Of a stretch of DNA of 33,812 nucleotides, positions 1 to 7,095 are shown piece after piece; position 1 is the first letter of the stretch, and the number at the start of each line of letters is the position of its first letter. The position numbers and the translations under genes are program-made. This DNA is from an uncultured Pelagibacteraceae bacterium (lineage in GTDB: Bacteria > Pseudomonadota > Alphaproteobacteria > Pelagibacterales > Pelagibacteraceae). The stretch spans positions 1 to 33,812 of the forward strand of contig CACJNO010000007.1 of assembly GCA_902594825.1 (NCBI GenBank), given 5' to 3'. A model generated the notes under the pieces. The model was not told where the DNA came from, did no database searches, and saw nothing but the letters and a program-made list of their open reading frames with translations.

Positions 1-295
1 AGACGAGCAAAAACAAAAAGAATTAAAAGAACAAAGACGTAAAAATAGAGAATTAAAATTTTTAAAAGAAGAAGAAAATAAGAAAAAAGAACTTGAACAT
101 ATCAAAATTAAAGAATGGGAAGAAAAATTTGACAGAGAACAGAAAGTTAAAGAACAAGAGGAAATTAGAAGAGAACAAAGATTAATGGAAAAAGAACTTG
201 AAAAAAGGGCAAGAATGGAAAAAATTGATAATGATTTGAATAATCCAATAAGTGCATTAGAAAAATTTAAAGTTGATAAATCTAAAGAAAATTAA
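1..295 (+). CDS. C-terminal end of a charged coiled-coil protein (partial)
   Basis: An open frame enters from the left edge (first full codon at base 2) and ends at TAA 293-295, giving about 97 residues. The translated end is almost entirely Glu, Lys, Arg and Gln with few hydrophobics, interrupted only near the end by NNPISALEKF, and finishes in SKEN. This composition suggests a long, solvent-exposed helix or coiled coil. I do not recognise the family, and the missing N-terminus probably holds any diagnostic domain. It is convergent with the MOSC gene, whose stop lies 3 bases away. An AT-rich genome exaggerates Lys/Glu content, so the coiled coil is suggestive rather than proven. The unbroken frame and the clean junction with the next gene support a real coding end. 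Confidence 0.7.
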   Translation, partial: DEQKQKELKEQRRKNRELKFLKEEENKKKELEHIKIKEWEEKFDREQKVKEQEEIRREQRLMEKELEKRARMEKIDNDLNNPISALEKFKVDKSKEN

Positions 296-298
296 AAA

Positions 299-745
299 CT
301 ATTTTAAAACCTTAATTTCATCTCCGACAGTTATAATTGAAGATTTTAATATTTTACATCTCAACCCACCCCTTCTCAAAAACTCCTTCAATATATTATC
401 TTGATCTAATATTTGTGAAAGGTGTTTACAAGGTCTACATAAATCTATCACTTCTATTTGAGCATTTCCTATTTGTAAACTTTTACCAACTAGATTATTG
501 AGCTTTATTCCTTTTGTAACTACATTTCTTCTAAAATCTACATAACGAAAATTGAGGCCATATTTGATATTATAGTAATCAATATTTTCAGATTCTATTA
601 AAGACAACTGACAATATGGATCATTTTGATCTTTAAAATGTCTATCTCCTACCACGCCTTTGTTTTCTTCAACCTTAATTGAATCCATCTCTTCTATCTT
701 CTCATTATTATTACTTGCTAAACCTAATTTTAAAATTTTAGACAT
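299..745 (-). CDS. MOSC domain protein
   Basis: A 148-aa single-domain MOSC protein (MOCO sulfurase C-terminal family). Visible family features are the early GDRHF segment, an L-x-L-x-E-x-E-like stretch (LSLIESENI), a central RRNVVTKGI segment and the conserved cysteine region DLCRPCKHL near residues 101-109. In this family that cysteine is thought to bind sulfur or take part in sulfur delivery to, or catalysis at, the molybdenum cofactor. The exact substrate of stand-alone MOSC proteins is usually unknown. It lies 3.5 kb from moeA/mobA and 5-7 kb from a molybdenum formate dehydrogenase, which fits a Moco role. It is divergent from the 75-aa gene at 783, with 37 bp between the starts and a symmetric TATAAT between them. 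Confidence 0.85.
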   Translation of the reverse strand: MSKILKLGLASNNNEKIEEMDSIKVEENKGVVGDRHFKDQNDPYCQLSLIESENIDYYNIKYGLNFRYVDFRRNVVTKGIKLNNLVGKSLQIGNAQIEVIDLCRPCKHLSQILDQDNILKEFLRRGGLRCKILKSSIITVGDEIKVLK

Positions 746-759
746 AATTTACATTTAAT

Positions 760-773
760 AATATTATAATATT
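760..773. promoter_or_regulatory. Symmetric -10 element serving divergent genes
   Basis: Bases 760-773 form a perfect 14-bp palindrome. It contains TATAAT on the + strand (765-770) and TATAAT on the - strand (763-768). A start about 7 bases downstream would give a leader of about 6 nt for the gene at 783 and about 10 nt for the MOSC gene starting at 745. No convincing -35 hexamer is visible on either side. TATAAT-like words are common in such AT-rich DNA, so this remains a prediction. Confidence 0.5.
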
Positions 774-782
774 TATCGACAA

Positions 783-1010
783 ATGAATAAAGAAAACGCA
801 AAAAAACTTTGGAAAATTATTCAAGATGCTGGCGATTATTTAAATGGTCAATTACCAGATCATCCTAATCATCCAAAAGGAAGAAATCCATACGCTCACA
901 TAGCCTTATGTGTAAAAGATAAATTCAATGCTAGCTATAAAGATATTGATGATGATCAATTTAACGAAGTTATAAACTATATTGAATTTTTAAAACGAAA
1001 CCCAAAATAA
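783..1010 (+). CDS. Small conserved-looking hypothetical protein (75 aa)
   Basis: A 75-residue soluble protein that I cannot assign. It starts with a helix-like MNKENAKKLWKIIQDAGDYL, followed by a His/Pro-rich stretch (PDHPNHPKGRNPYAHI, roughly residues 25-40) and a helical, acidic C-terminal half. The three histidines within about 14 residues could be a metal or nucleic-acid contact, but that is a guess. It has its own candidate promoter, shared divergently with the MOSC gene, and its stop lies 2 bases from the stop of the convergent amidinotransferase gene. Coding status rests on the full-length open frame between two well-defined neighbours and its protein-like composition. No alternative frame explains this interval. 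Confidence 0.7.
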   Translation: MNKENAKKLWKIIQDAGDYLNGQLPDHPNHPKGRNPYAHIALCVKDKFNASYKDIDDDQFNEVINYIEFLKRNPK

Positions 1011-1012
1011 TT

Positions 1013-2128
1013 TCATTGTTTAGGAAAATAATCTTTTAACTCACCTTCCCTATAAACATCTGCTGTACAACAATGAAGTCCGCCACCAAATGCATAAGCA
1101 TCTCTTAAATCAACTGGAATAACTTCCATACCAAATTTATCAAGTTGTTCTGCTTGGTATTTTTCACTTTTTTCCACACAAACTGTTTTTGGATCTAGGA
1201 CTAAAACATTCATTGAAAGCCAAACGGATGAATAACAAAGTGGCGGTGGTTCATTGTGTGCTGGTTGAGCAGCATCAATTATTTTCCACCCATTATCTTC
1301 AAATAGTTTTCTTTGTTCTTTTGGTAATCTACGTTGAGGATTATTTATTATTAAACCTTCTTTAATAGGTGTGAAAGTTGCATCAATATGAATTGGATAA
1401 GGATCTCCTGGAAAATTTACTGCATGTACCCTGTGATCTTTATAATGTCTTTTTAACCAATCAATGCCTTTTAAATTAGTTGTAAAACCATGTTGAACTA
1501 CTAAATCTTTTCCGAATCTTAAAACGTCTGCAGCATCAAACAGTGGTTCTTCTTCTGTAGTTACAAAGAATTTATCCTCAGTCCATTTTAGTCTTTTTTG
1601 AATTCCAATTTTATCCGATAAATAATCTTTTCTGTAATCAGCATCAGTAAGTCTTGGTTTTGGAGCAGACTCATGTCGCATATTTTGGTCAATGTTATAA
1701 TATTTCTTCAAAAGTGGTCTATAGCATAAATATTCAAACCATCGACATCTATAACTCATTGTTGCTTCTAAAATTTCATTTCCAACTGTTAACAAAACAT
1801 CTCTAGGAGGCATGCAGCCGAACATAGTTTGTGCTTCCCAATCTGGAGTTGATGTTTTTTGATTAAAATCAATTGGTGTTGGCCTATCTACTTTAATTCC
1901 TCTTTTTATTAACATATTTGAAAAATCTTCTAAAAGTTGATTGGCCTTATCTACAGTATCTTTGGTTCTTGGACCAAATTGTCCTCTCATATCTGAGTCT
2001 TCTGGAACTTTTGCATCAAGCGCGGGTTCTGGAGAAGGTATGCATGTTCCATCAGCTCTACCAACTATTACATGCTTAAGAGGATCCCATTCGTTCCAAC
2101 TATTAACAACTATTTTATTTGTACTCAT
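1013..2128 (-). CDS. Glycine amidinotransferase (AGAT-like)
   Basis: A 371-aa L-arginine:glycine amidinotransferase homologue (EC 2.1.4.1 type: arginine + glycine to ornithine + guanidinoacetate, reversible). Visible motifs align with the human enzyme from memory: FDAAD with Asp198, HIDATF with His247, and GGGLHC with Cys353, matching the human Asp254, His303, Cys407 triad. The Asp-to-His spacing is 49 residues in both. The SSVWLSMN segment also matches the AGAT glycine site. I chose the ATG at 2128 rather than an in-frame upstream start at 2191, because homology begins there and an AAAGGA Shine-Dalgarno precedes it. The upstream start would overlap the creatinase gene by 62 bases. The start lies one base after the creatinase stop, so the two are surely cotranscribed and probably translationally coupled. 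The amidino acceptor could differ from glycine. Confidence 0.88.
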   Translation of the reverse strand: MSTNKIVVNSWNEWDPLKHVIVGRADGTCIPSPEPALDAKVPEDSDMRGQFGPRTKDTVDKANQLLEDFSNMLIKRGIKVDRPTPIDFNQKTSTPDWEAQTMFGCMPPRDVLLTVGNEILEATMSYRCRWFEYLCYRPLLKKYYNIDQNMRHESAPKPRLTDADYRKDYLSDKIGIQKRLKWTEDKFFVTTEEEPLFDAADVLRFGKDLVVQHGFTTNLKGIDWLKRHYKDHRVHAVNFPGDPYPIHIDATFTPIKEGLIINNPQRRLPKEQRKLFEDNGWKIIDAAQPAHNEPPPLCYSSVWLSMNVLVLDPKTVCVEKSEKYQAEQLDKFGMEVIPVDLRDAYAFGGGLHCCTADVYREGELKDYFPKQ

Positions 2129-2129
2129 T

Positions 2130-3347
2130 CTATCCTTTAATAATATTGTGTTCTGGTCCAAATGGAAATTTAGTAATATTTTCAGCACCATTTTTACCGA
2201 TAATTAAAATATCATGCTCTCTATAGCCCCCCGCACCCGATTTACCCTCAGGAATTAAAATCATAGGTTCCATGGAAATCACCATATTCTCTTCTAAAAC
2301 TGTATCAATATCTTCCCTCAATTCTAGACCTGTTTCTCTTCCGTAGAAATGAGATAGAACCCCAAAAGAGTGTCCATAGCCAAAAGTTCTGTATTGCAAA
2401 TAACCAAGCTCAGAAAATAATTCATTTAATTCATTACATATATCAGAACATTTAATACCTGGTTTAATCAATTCTAATCCTCTCTTATGAACTTTTACAT
2501 TCGCCTCCCATGCCTTTAGTGAGTCGTCATCAACTGTCTCCAAAAATAATGTTCTTTCAAGAGCAGTATAATATCCTGATATCATTGGAAAAGTATTTAA
2601 AGATAAAATATCTCCTTTTTTTAATTTACGATTTGTTTTTGGATTATGTGCTCCGTCAGTATTAATCCCAGATTGAAACCATACCCATGTATCCATGTAT
2701 TCTGCGTCTGGATAGGTTTTTGCAATCTCTCTTTCCATTTTATCTCTTCCAGAAATTGCTATTTCTAACTCACTTGCTCCTTCTTTAATATTCTTTACAA
2801 TTTCTTCTCCACCAATATCAGCAATTCTTGCACCATTTTTTATAATTTCTATTTCTTCCTTTGACTTGATCATTCTTAATTTCATAAGATCTTTTGAGAT
2901 ATCACTAAAAACAGAAAACATAAAAATAGAACCAATTTTTTCTCTTATATCTATAGTAATATGATCATTTTCTACTCCTATATTTTTTGGAGGATCATCT
3001 CTACCAATAATAGAAACTATTGCCTTTAAAAAATTATCTCTTTTCCAATCAGTATAAATTACATTGTCACAATGTGATCTTCTCCAAGGTTGACTTGCAT
3101 CTATATTAGCTGAAATAGTTGAAATTTTATTATTTGTTATTACACAGGCATAAGGCCTTCCAAATGAGCAGTAAATGAAACCAGTGTAATATGCAATATT
3201 GTGCATTGATGTTAAAATGATCATATCAAGATTATTTTCACTCATAACTGATCTTATTTTTTCAACCCTTCCATCATACTCTTGCTTAGAAAAAGGAAGT
3301 TTTACTTTTTCACCATTTTTAAATGTAAAAAAATCAGGACGTTCCAT
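2130..3347 (-). CDS. Creatinase (creatine amidinohydrolase)
   Basis: A 405-aa M24-fold (pita-bread) enzyme whose sequence follows Pseudomonas creatinase (EC 3.5.3.3, creatine + water to sarcosine + urea) nearly end to end. The N-terminal domain carries NIAYYTGFIYCSFGRPYA, with Phe62 and Arg64 as in the creatine pocket of the Pseudomonas enzyme. The catalytic domain carries INTDGAHNP (His234), ALERTLF (Glu264), YGRE (Arg337) and SMEPM (Glu360). These match the known His232, Glu262, Arg335 and Glu358 with a constant 2-residue offset. Ordinary Xaa-Pro peptidases of this fold carry a two-metal site, whereas here the creatinase-specific residues are present. It sits between an EamA permease gene (11-bp gap) and the amidinotransferase gene (1-bp gap). 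Activity on guanidinoacetate instead of creatine cannot be excluded. Confidence 0.9.
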   Translation of the reverse strand: MERPDFFTFKNGEKVKLPFSKQEYDGRVEKIRSVMSENNLDMIILTSMHNIAYYTGFIYCSFGRPYACVITNNKISTISANIDASQPWRRSHCDNVIYTDWKRDNFLKAIVSIIGRDDPPKNIGVENDHITIDIREKIGSIFMFSVFSDISKDLMKLRMIKSKEEIEIIKNGARIADIGGEEIVKNIKEGASELEIAISGRDKMEREIAKTYPDAEYMDTWVWFQSGINTDGAHNPKTNRKLKKGDILSLNTFPMISGYYTALERTLFLETVDDDSLKAWEANVKVHKRGLELIKPGIKCSDICNELNELFSELGYLQYRTFGYGHSFGVLSHFYGRETGLELREDIDTVLEENMVISMEPMILIPEGKSGAGGYREHDILIIGKNGAENITKFPFGPEHNIIKG

Positions 3348-3358
3348 AAATTGATATT

Positions 3359-4264
3359 TTAATTTAAGGCTATATGTCTCTTATTCCATCTCATAATCAA
3401 ACTATAATAAGTTAAGGATACAAAAAGGAAAAAACCACCAACTATTGTATTTGTTGATGGTACTTCATTGATACCAAATAAAGGAAGCCATACCCAAAAA
3501 ATACCTCCTATTACTTCTGTCAAAGACAACAAAGTAAGTTCCGCAGCTGGTATTGCTTTTGATCCAATCGAATACAAAATTAAACCTAAACATACTAATG
3601 TACCATGTAAAGAAAACATCGAACTATTAAAACTTGATGAAAAAAAAGTTTGATTCTTTGATAAAATCATAATTGTAGCAACTAAAAAACAAAACAATCC
3701 AGCAATTGCCACAGTAGTGAATTTTGGGGTTTCTTTTCTCCATCTTAATGTCACAGAAAATACAGAAAATCCAATCGATGATGTAATTCCAAAAATAAAA
3801 CCAATCATAGAATTTTTTTCATTATTTCCTAATGCCATAATGATTATTCCTACTGTTGCTATAATAATTGATACCCAAACATTAAAAGAAATTCTTTCTT
3901 TTAAAAACAAAAACGCTAGTAATGCCGTGAAGAATGGCATAGCAGCGAGACATAATAAAGTTATTGCTGCTGTAGTATTTGTGATTGAATATATAAATGA
4001 AATCATAGCTATTCCTAAACCACAGCCACCTATTAATCCTGATTTACCAATCTTTTTATAATTTTTGTAAAAATTAATCCCTTCCTCAAAATATAGATAA
4101 AGATTTAAAAGAATAAATATTGTTAAACCTCTACCAAATATATATTGCCAAGGAACCGAATTTGGTTGATCCATATATCTTACTACTAATGGACCAAAAG
4201 ACCATAATATTCCTGCAAATAAAACTAGGGGCACAGCTATTTTTTCATTTTTAAGTTCAATCAT
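3359..4264 (-). CDS. EamA/DMT-family permease
   Basis: A 301-aa polytopic membrane protein of the drug/metabolite transporter (EamA) superfamily, with two tandem EamA repeats and about ten hydrophobic segments. Recognisable signatures are FAGILWSFGPLVVRYM near the N-terminus, ITNTTAAITLLCLAAMPFFTALLAFLFLKERIS closing the first repeat, and AAELTLLSLTEVIGGIFWVW closing the second. Members move small metabolites, often outward. The substrate cannot be read from sequence. It is the first gene of the unit with creatinase and glycine amidinotransferase, 11 bp upstream of creatinase, so a guanidino compound, urea or an amino acid is a reasonable contextual guess. The 51-bp space before moeA (4265-4315) probably holds its promoter, but no strong -35/-10 pair stands out. 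Confidence 0.85.
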   Translation of the reverse strand: MIELKNEKIAVPLVLFAGILWSFGPLVVRYMDQPNSVPWQYIFGRGLTIFILLNLYLYFEEGINFYKNYKKIGKSGLIGGCGLGIAMISFIYSITNTTAAITLLCLAAMPFFTALLAFLFLKERISFNVWVSIIIATVGIIIMALGNNEKNSMIGFIFGITSSIGFSVFSVTLRWRKETPKFTTVAIAGLFCFLVATIMILSKNQTFFSSSFNSSMFSLHGTLVCLGLILYSIGSKAIPAAELTLLSLTEVIGGIFWVWLPLFGINEVPSTNTIVGGFFLFVSLTYYSLIMRWNKRHIALN

Positions 4265-4315
4265 TATTGAATTAATAATTCTTATTTATTTCAACTACAA
4301 CAAAAATGAGATCTT

Positions 4316-5572
4316 TTATAAAAAAATTTTATTTGGATGATTTGGAAAAAAACAATCAACAGTTTCACCTTTTTTAAATCTTTCTTTACCTGAGGGCAAC
4401 ATCACCCAAATATTTGATTGAATAAATGACTTAATTCTAAACGACTCCTGACCTTTTAATATTTGAACTTCTAATTTACCATTTTTGGTTGTACTCAATT
4501 TACTTTTTACAAAACGTGTAAAGTCCTTTTTTTTTTTAAATTCATTCTTCAATTTTGCCTTAAATGAAATTTCCTCTTTAATACCCAACAAATTTATTAA
4601 ATAAGGATATACAAAAAATCTAAAACATGCAGCTGACGAGATTGGATTTCCTGGTAAACCAAAAATAGCTTTTGACTTTCCTCTTATCTTTGCAAATAGA
4701 ATGGGCTTACCTGGTCTGATTAATACACTTTTAAAATAATCAGATAACTCAAATTTTTTTACAACACTTGGCACAAAATCAAATTTCCCAGCTGACACCG
4801 CGCCAGATGTTATGATTATATCAATTTTTGATTTAAACATTTTGTTTATATGTGACTTAAACAAATTACTTTGATTATCCCTTAAAATTCCACCATCTTT
4901 AAAATTGAATAAAAAATTTTGATTTAAAGAATTAATATAATGACAATTTGAGTTTCTAACTTCCCATTCTAGAATTTTATCTTTATTAGTAATTTCATTA
5001 CCAGTTGAAAAAAATAAAATATTAGGTTTTTTTTTAACTTTAATCTTTTTTATTCCTAATGTTTTTAATGCTAGTATATGATTGGGTTGTAAAATTGTTC
5101 CTTTTAAAATTAATAAATCACCTTTTTTATAGTCAGAACCTTTAAACCTCACATGTTCAAACTTTGGTATTCTTTTATTTAGTAAAATATATTTTGCATT
5201 TTTTTTATTTGGATGAAAATTTATTTGTTCAATCGGAATTATTGTGTCAAAAGATCTTGGTATTATTGCACCAGTCATAATCTCCATTGTTTGAAATTTT
5301 TTAATCTTTCTTTTCATTGGTTTATTTCCCGCAGCAATAGATCCGATTATTTTAAATTTTTGATATTTTCTTTTATTTAATCTATTTGTATCACTAGATT
5401 TTATTGCATAACCGTCAAAAGCAGCATTATTTCCTGAGGGATAATACAAATGAACATATATATTTTTTGAATTTACTCTATTGAGGCATTTGTTGGTATC
5501 TATTAATTCTTCACCTATCTTAATTGTTGATTTTTTTAAAATATTTTTTGATTTATTATAACTTATCATCAT
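4316..5572 (-). CDS. moeA: Molybdopterin molybdenumtransferase MoeA
   Basis: A 418-aa MoeA homologue that inserts molybdate into adenylylated molybdopterin in the cytoplasm. Motifs in order: FDGYAI near residue 54, EIMTGAIIP, the TGNE segment, EVRNSN, TSGAVSAGKFDFV (the MoCF-biosynthesis signature, usually TGGVS-G-YD), PGKPILFA and GLPGNPIS, followed by a C-terminal beta domain. The length is normal for the family. Its start (ATG at 5572, or the adjacent ATG at 5569) lies inside the end of mobA, overlapping by 17 bases, so the two genes form one transcript. A lysine-rich, divergent sequence is typical of this AT-rich genome. The role follows from the family and from the nearby molybdenum-dependent formate dehydrogenase. 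Confidence 0.93.
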   Translation of the reverse strand: MMISYNKSKNILKKSTIKIGEELIDTNKCLNRVNSKNIYVHLYYPSGNNAAFDGYAIKSSDTNRLNKRKYQKFKIIGSIAAGNKPMKRKIKKFQTMEIMTGAIIPRSFDTIIPIEQINFHPNKKNAKYILLNKRIPKFEHVRFKGSDYKKGDLLILKGTILQPNHILALKTLGIKKIKVKKKPNILFFSTGNEITNKDKILEWEVRNSNCHYINSLNQNFLFNFKDGGILRDNQSNLFKSHINKMFKSKIDIIITSGAVSAGKFDFVPSVVKKFELSDYFKSVLIRPGKPILFAKIRGKSKAIFGLPGNPISSAACFRFFVYPYLINLLGIKEEISFKAKLKNEFKKKKDFTRFVKSKLSTTKNGKLEVQILKGQESFRIKSFIQSNIWVMLPSGKERFKKGETVDCFFPNHPNKIFL

Positions 5573-6173
5573 TTAATAACTTTTTTGCAATTTTTAAATC
5601 TTCTTCAGTGTTAATATTAAAAAAGGGATCTTTATTGTTTTCATGATCAAAATCAATTGTTTTAACACCTATTTCATTCGCCCAAAGTTCTACTTTTCTA
5701 TCCCCTTTGTCTAGCGCAAGTTCTAATTTTTCAAATAATTCTAATGACCATAATCCAAAAATATTATGTCGTGTATTTTTTGATTTCATAAAAAATAAAT
5801 TACTTTTTTCCAAACTAATATCTTGATAAAATTTACTTAGATGATCTTTTTTAAAGAATGGAGTATCTATTGGAAATGTAGATATCCATTTATATTCTTT
5901 TTTATTATCTCTTGCCCATTTCATTGCAGTAAATACACCTCCAAGAGGTCCAAGATCTTTTTTAATATCTTTAGTTAATGAAATTTTATCTGAATTTAGA
6001 AATCTAATCGGCTCATTTGCCACAATCAAAATATCTTTATAAAGATCTATTATCTCACTCAAAATGTAGTCAATCAGTATTTTATTACCTAATTTAACTT
6101 GAGATTTATCTCTTCCAAATCTTTTAGATTTACCTCCTGCTAGTACTACTGCTAAAATGTTGTTATGATCCAT
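5556..6173 (-). CDS. mobA: Molybdenum cofactor guanylyltransferase MobA
   Basis: A 205-aa nucleotidyltransferase that attaches GMP to the molybdenum cofactor, giving the guanine dinucleotide form used by formate dehydrogenases. The N-terminal signature LAGGKSKRFGRDKSQVKLG (residues 11-29) is the GTP-binding loop of this family. GPLGGVFTAM and FPIDTPF correspond to the conserved GPLGG and the metal-binding Asp segment (commonly PCDTP). The last third is shorter and more variable, as usual. It overlaps moeA and is divergent from the formate dehydrogenase operon, with only 43 bp between the two start codons. A candidate -10 (TATATT on the - strand, 6181-6186) would place the transcript start within 1-2 bases of the ATG. 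Confidence 0.92.
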   Translation of the reverse strand: MDHNNILAVVLAGGKSKRFGRDKSQVKLGNKILIDYILSEIIDLYKDILIVANEPIRFLNSDKISLTKDIKKDLGPLGGVFTAMKWARDNKKEYKWISTFPIDTPFFKKDHLSKFYQDISLEKSNLFFMKSKNTRHNIFGLWSLELFEKLELALDKGDRKVELWANEIGVKTIDFDHENNKDPFFNINTEEDLKIAKKLLNDDKL

Positions 6174-6180
6174 TAAACAA

Positions 6181-6188
6181 AATATAAA
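6181..6188. promoter_or_regulatory. Overlapping divergent -10 elements (mobA / fdh operon)
   Basis: Within the 43-bp gap between mobA and the IscU-like gene, TATAAA (6183-6188, + strand) and TATATT (- strand, 6181-6186) overlap by four bases. The - strand element would start mobA mRNA almost exactly at its ATG (6173). The + strand element would give a leader of about 22 nt for the formate dehydrogenase operon. No clear -35 is present. Both hexamers match the consensus at five of six positions. Confidence 0.4.
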
Positions 6189-6216
6189 ACATTAAATTTT
6201 GATTTAAAGAAATAAA

Positions 6217-6615
6217 ATGGATTTACGAATTTTAGAAATAGCTTCAAATACTGAGAACAGCAAAATTCTTAATAAACACACTCATAAATCAAAAAATAAA
6301 AATCCAATGTGTGGTGATGTAATGGAAATAAGTCTTTTAGTTAAAAATAATAAAGTAGTAGATATGGGTTATCAATGTAAATCATGTGTTTACTGTCAAG
6401 CATCTGTTAGTCTTCTTTCACAAAACATTAAAAATAAAAATTTGGAGGAAATAAAAGACTTGATAAATACTTGTGAAAATATATTTGAAAATACCAAAAT
6501 TATTTTAGAAAAAAAATGGCTAATCTTTAAAGAAATTTTTAATAGAAAGAATATATCAAGAAAAGATTGTTTACTTCTTCCTATGAGGACTGTATTAAAA
6601 GCATTAAAGTTATAA
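6217..6615 (+). CDS. IscU/NifU-N-like iron-sulfur scaffold protein
   Basis: A 132-aa protein resembling IscU/SufU/NifU N-terminal scaffolds, which assemble Fe-S clusters and hand them to target enzymes. It shows NPMCGDVMEI (Cys32, Asp34), a central cysteine group CKSCVYCQAS (Cys54, Cys57, Cys60) and a C-terminal RKDCLLLPMRTVLKAL (Cys118). The three regions correspond to the three cysteine ligands and the aspartate of IscU. The central region normally has a single cysteine (GCG-AIS-AS), so the extra CxxC spacing is unusual. It is the first gene of the formate dehydrogenase operon, whose two catalytic subunits between them need many Fe-S clusters, so a dedicated scaffold or carrier role is a good inference. 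Its TAA shares one base with the ATG of the next gene. Confidence 0.78.
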   Translation: MDLRILEIASNTENSKILNKHTHKSKNKNPMCGDVMEISLLVKNNKVVDMGYQCKSCVYCQASVSLLSQNIKNKNLEEIKDLINTCENIFENTKIILEKKWLIFKEIFNRKNISRKDCLLLPMRTVLKALKL

Positions 6616-7091
6616 TGATTAATATTAATAAAGAAATATTTAAAAAAGCTTTACTAGCAGGAATTTTTTCTGCATTCACAATAGGTGTCCTTACTGTTTT
6701 AACCTACAAAAGCGCTTTAGGATTATTTATAGCTGGATCGTTCGGATCATCAATGGTTTTACTATTTGGTTTTCCCGAAAGTCCATTTGCTCAACCAAAA
6801 AATGTTTTTTTTGGACATCTGGTGACTGCGCTAGTAGGAGTTATTTTTGTAACATTAATTCCTTTGCCTATATACATTAATATAGCATTAGCAGTTGGTG
6901 TAGGAATTTTTTTTATGATACTTTTAGATGTAGTGCATCCACCTGCTGGGGGGAACCCAATTATGGTAATTATTGGAAGTGTTTCTTATGATTACTTGCT
7001 AAGCCCAATTATCTTTGGATGCATCATTATCATTTTACTAGCAATTTTAATTAATAAATTTTTACTTAAAAAGAATTATCCGCTAAAATGA
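6615..7091 (+). CDS. HPP family integral membrane protein
   Basis: A 158-aa membrane protein of the HPP family, named for the HPPAGGNP motif visible here in DVVHPPAGGNPI. A second conserved region, FGFPESPFAQPKNVFFGHLVTAL, lies in the first half. Four to five hydrophobic segments are evident. Some HPP proteins in cyanobacteria and plastids have been linked to nitrite transport, but most are uncharacterised. I chose the ATG at 6615, which overlaps the previous TAA by one base (TAATG). An in-frame start at 6567 would add 16 soluble residues inside the preceding gene. Its position between the IscU-like gene and fdhD raises the possibility of formate, nitrite or a related small anion as substrate. 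This is inference only. Confidence 0.82.
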   Translation: MININKEIFKKALLAGIFSAFTIGVLTVLTYKSALGLFIAGSFGSSMVLLFGFPESPFAQPKNVFFGHLVTALVGVIFVTLIPLPIYINIALAVGVGIFFMILLDVVHPPAGGNPIMVIIGSVSYDYLLSPIIFGCIIIILLAILINKFLLKKNYPLK

Positions 7092-7095
7092 TCTG

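Noticed and set aside
2129-2191. Upstream start for the amidinotransferase, adding 21 residues
   Set aside because: The extra residues do not resemble the family, overlap the creatinase gene by 62 bases, and a good Shine-Dalgarno precedes the later ATG at 2128.
2130-3347. Calling this gene a generic Xaa-Pro dipeptidase
   Set aside because: The creatine-pocket residues Phe62, Arg64 and Arg337 and the full-length resemblance to Pseudomonas creatinase are present; general M24 peptidases have a two-metal ligand set instead.
3717-4061. A 114-codon + strand open frame antisense to the first EamA gene
   Set aside because: It mirrors a typical EamA membrane protein gene and has no start signal or family resemblance of its own.
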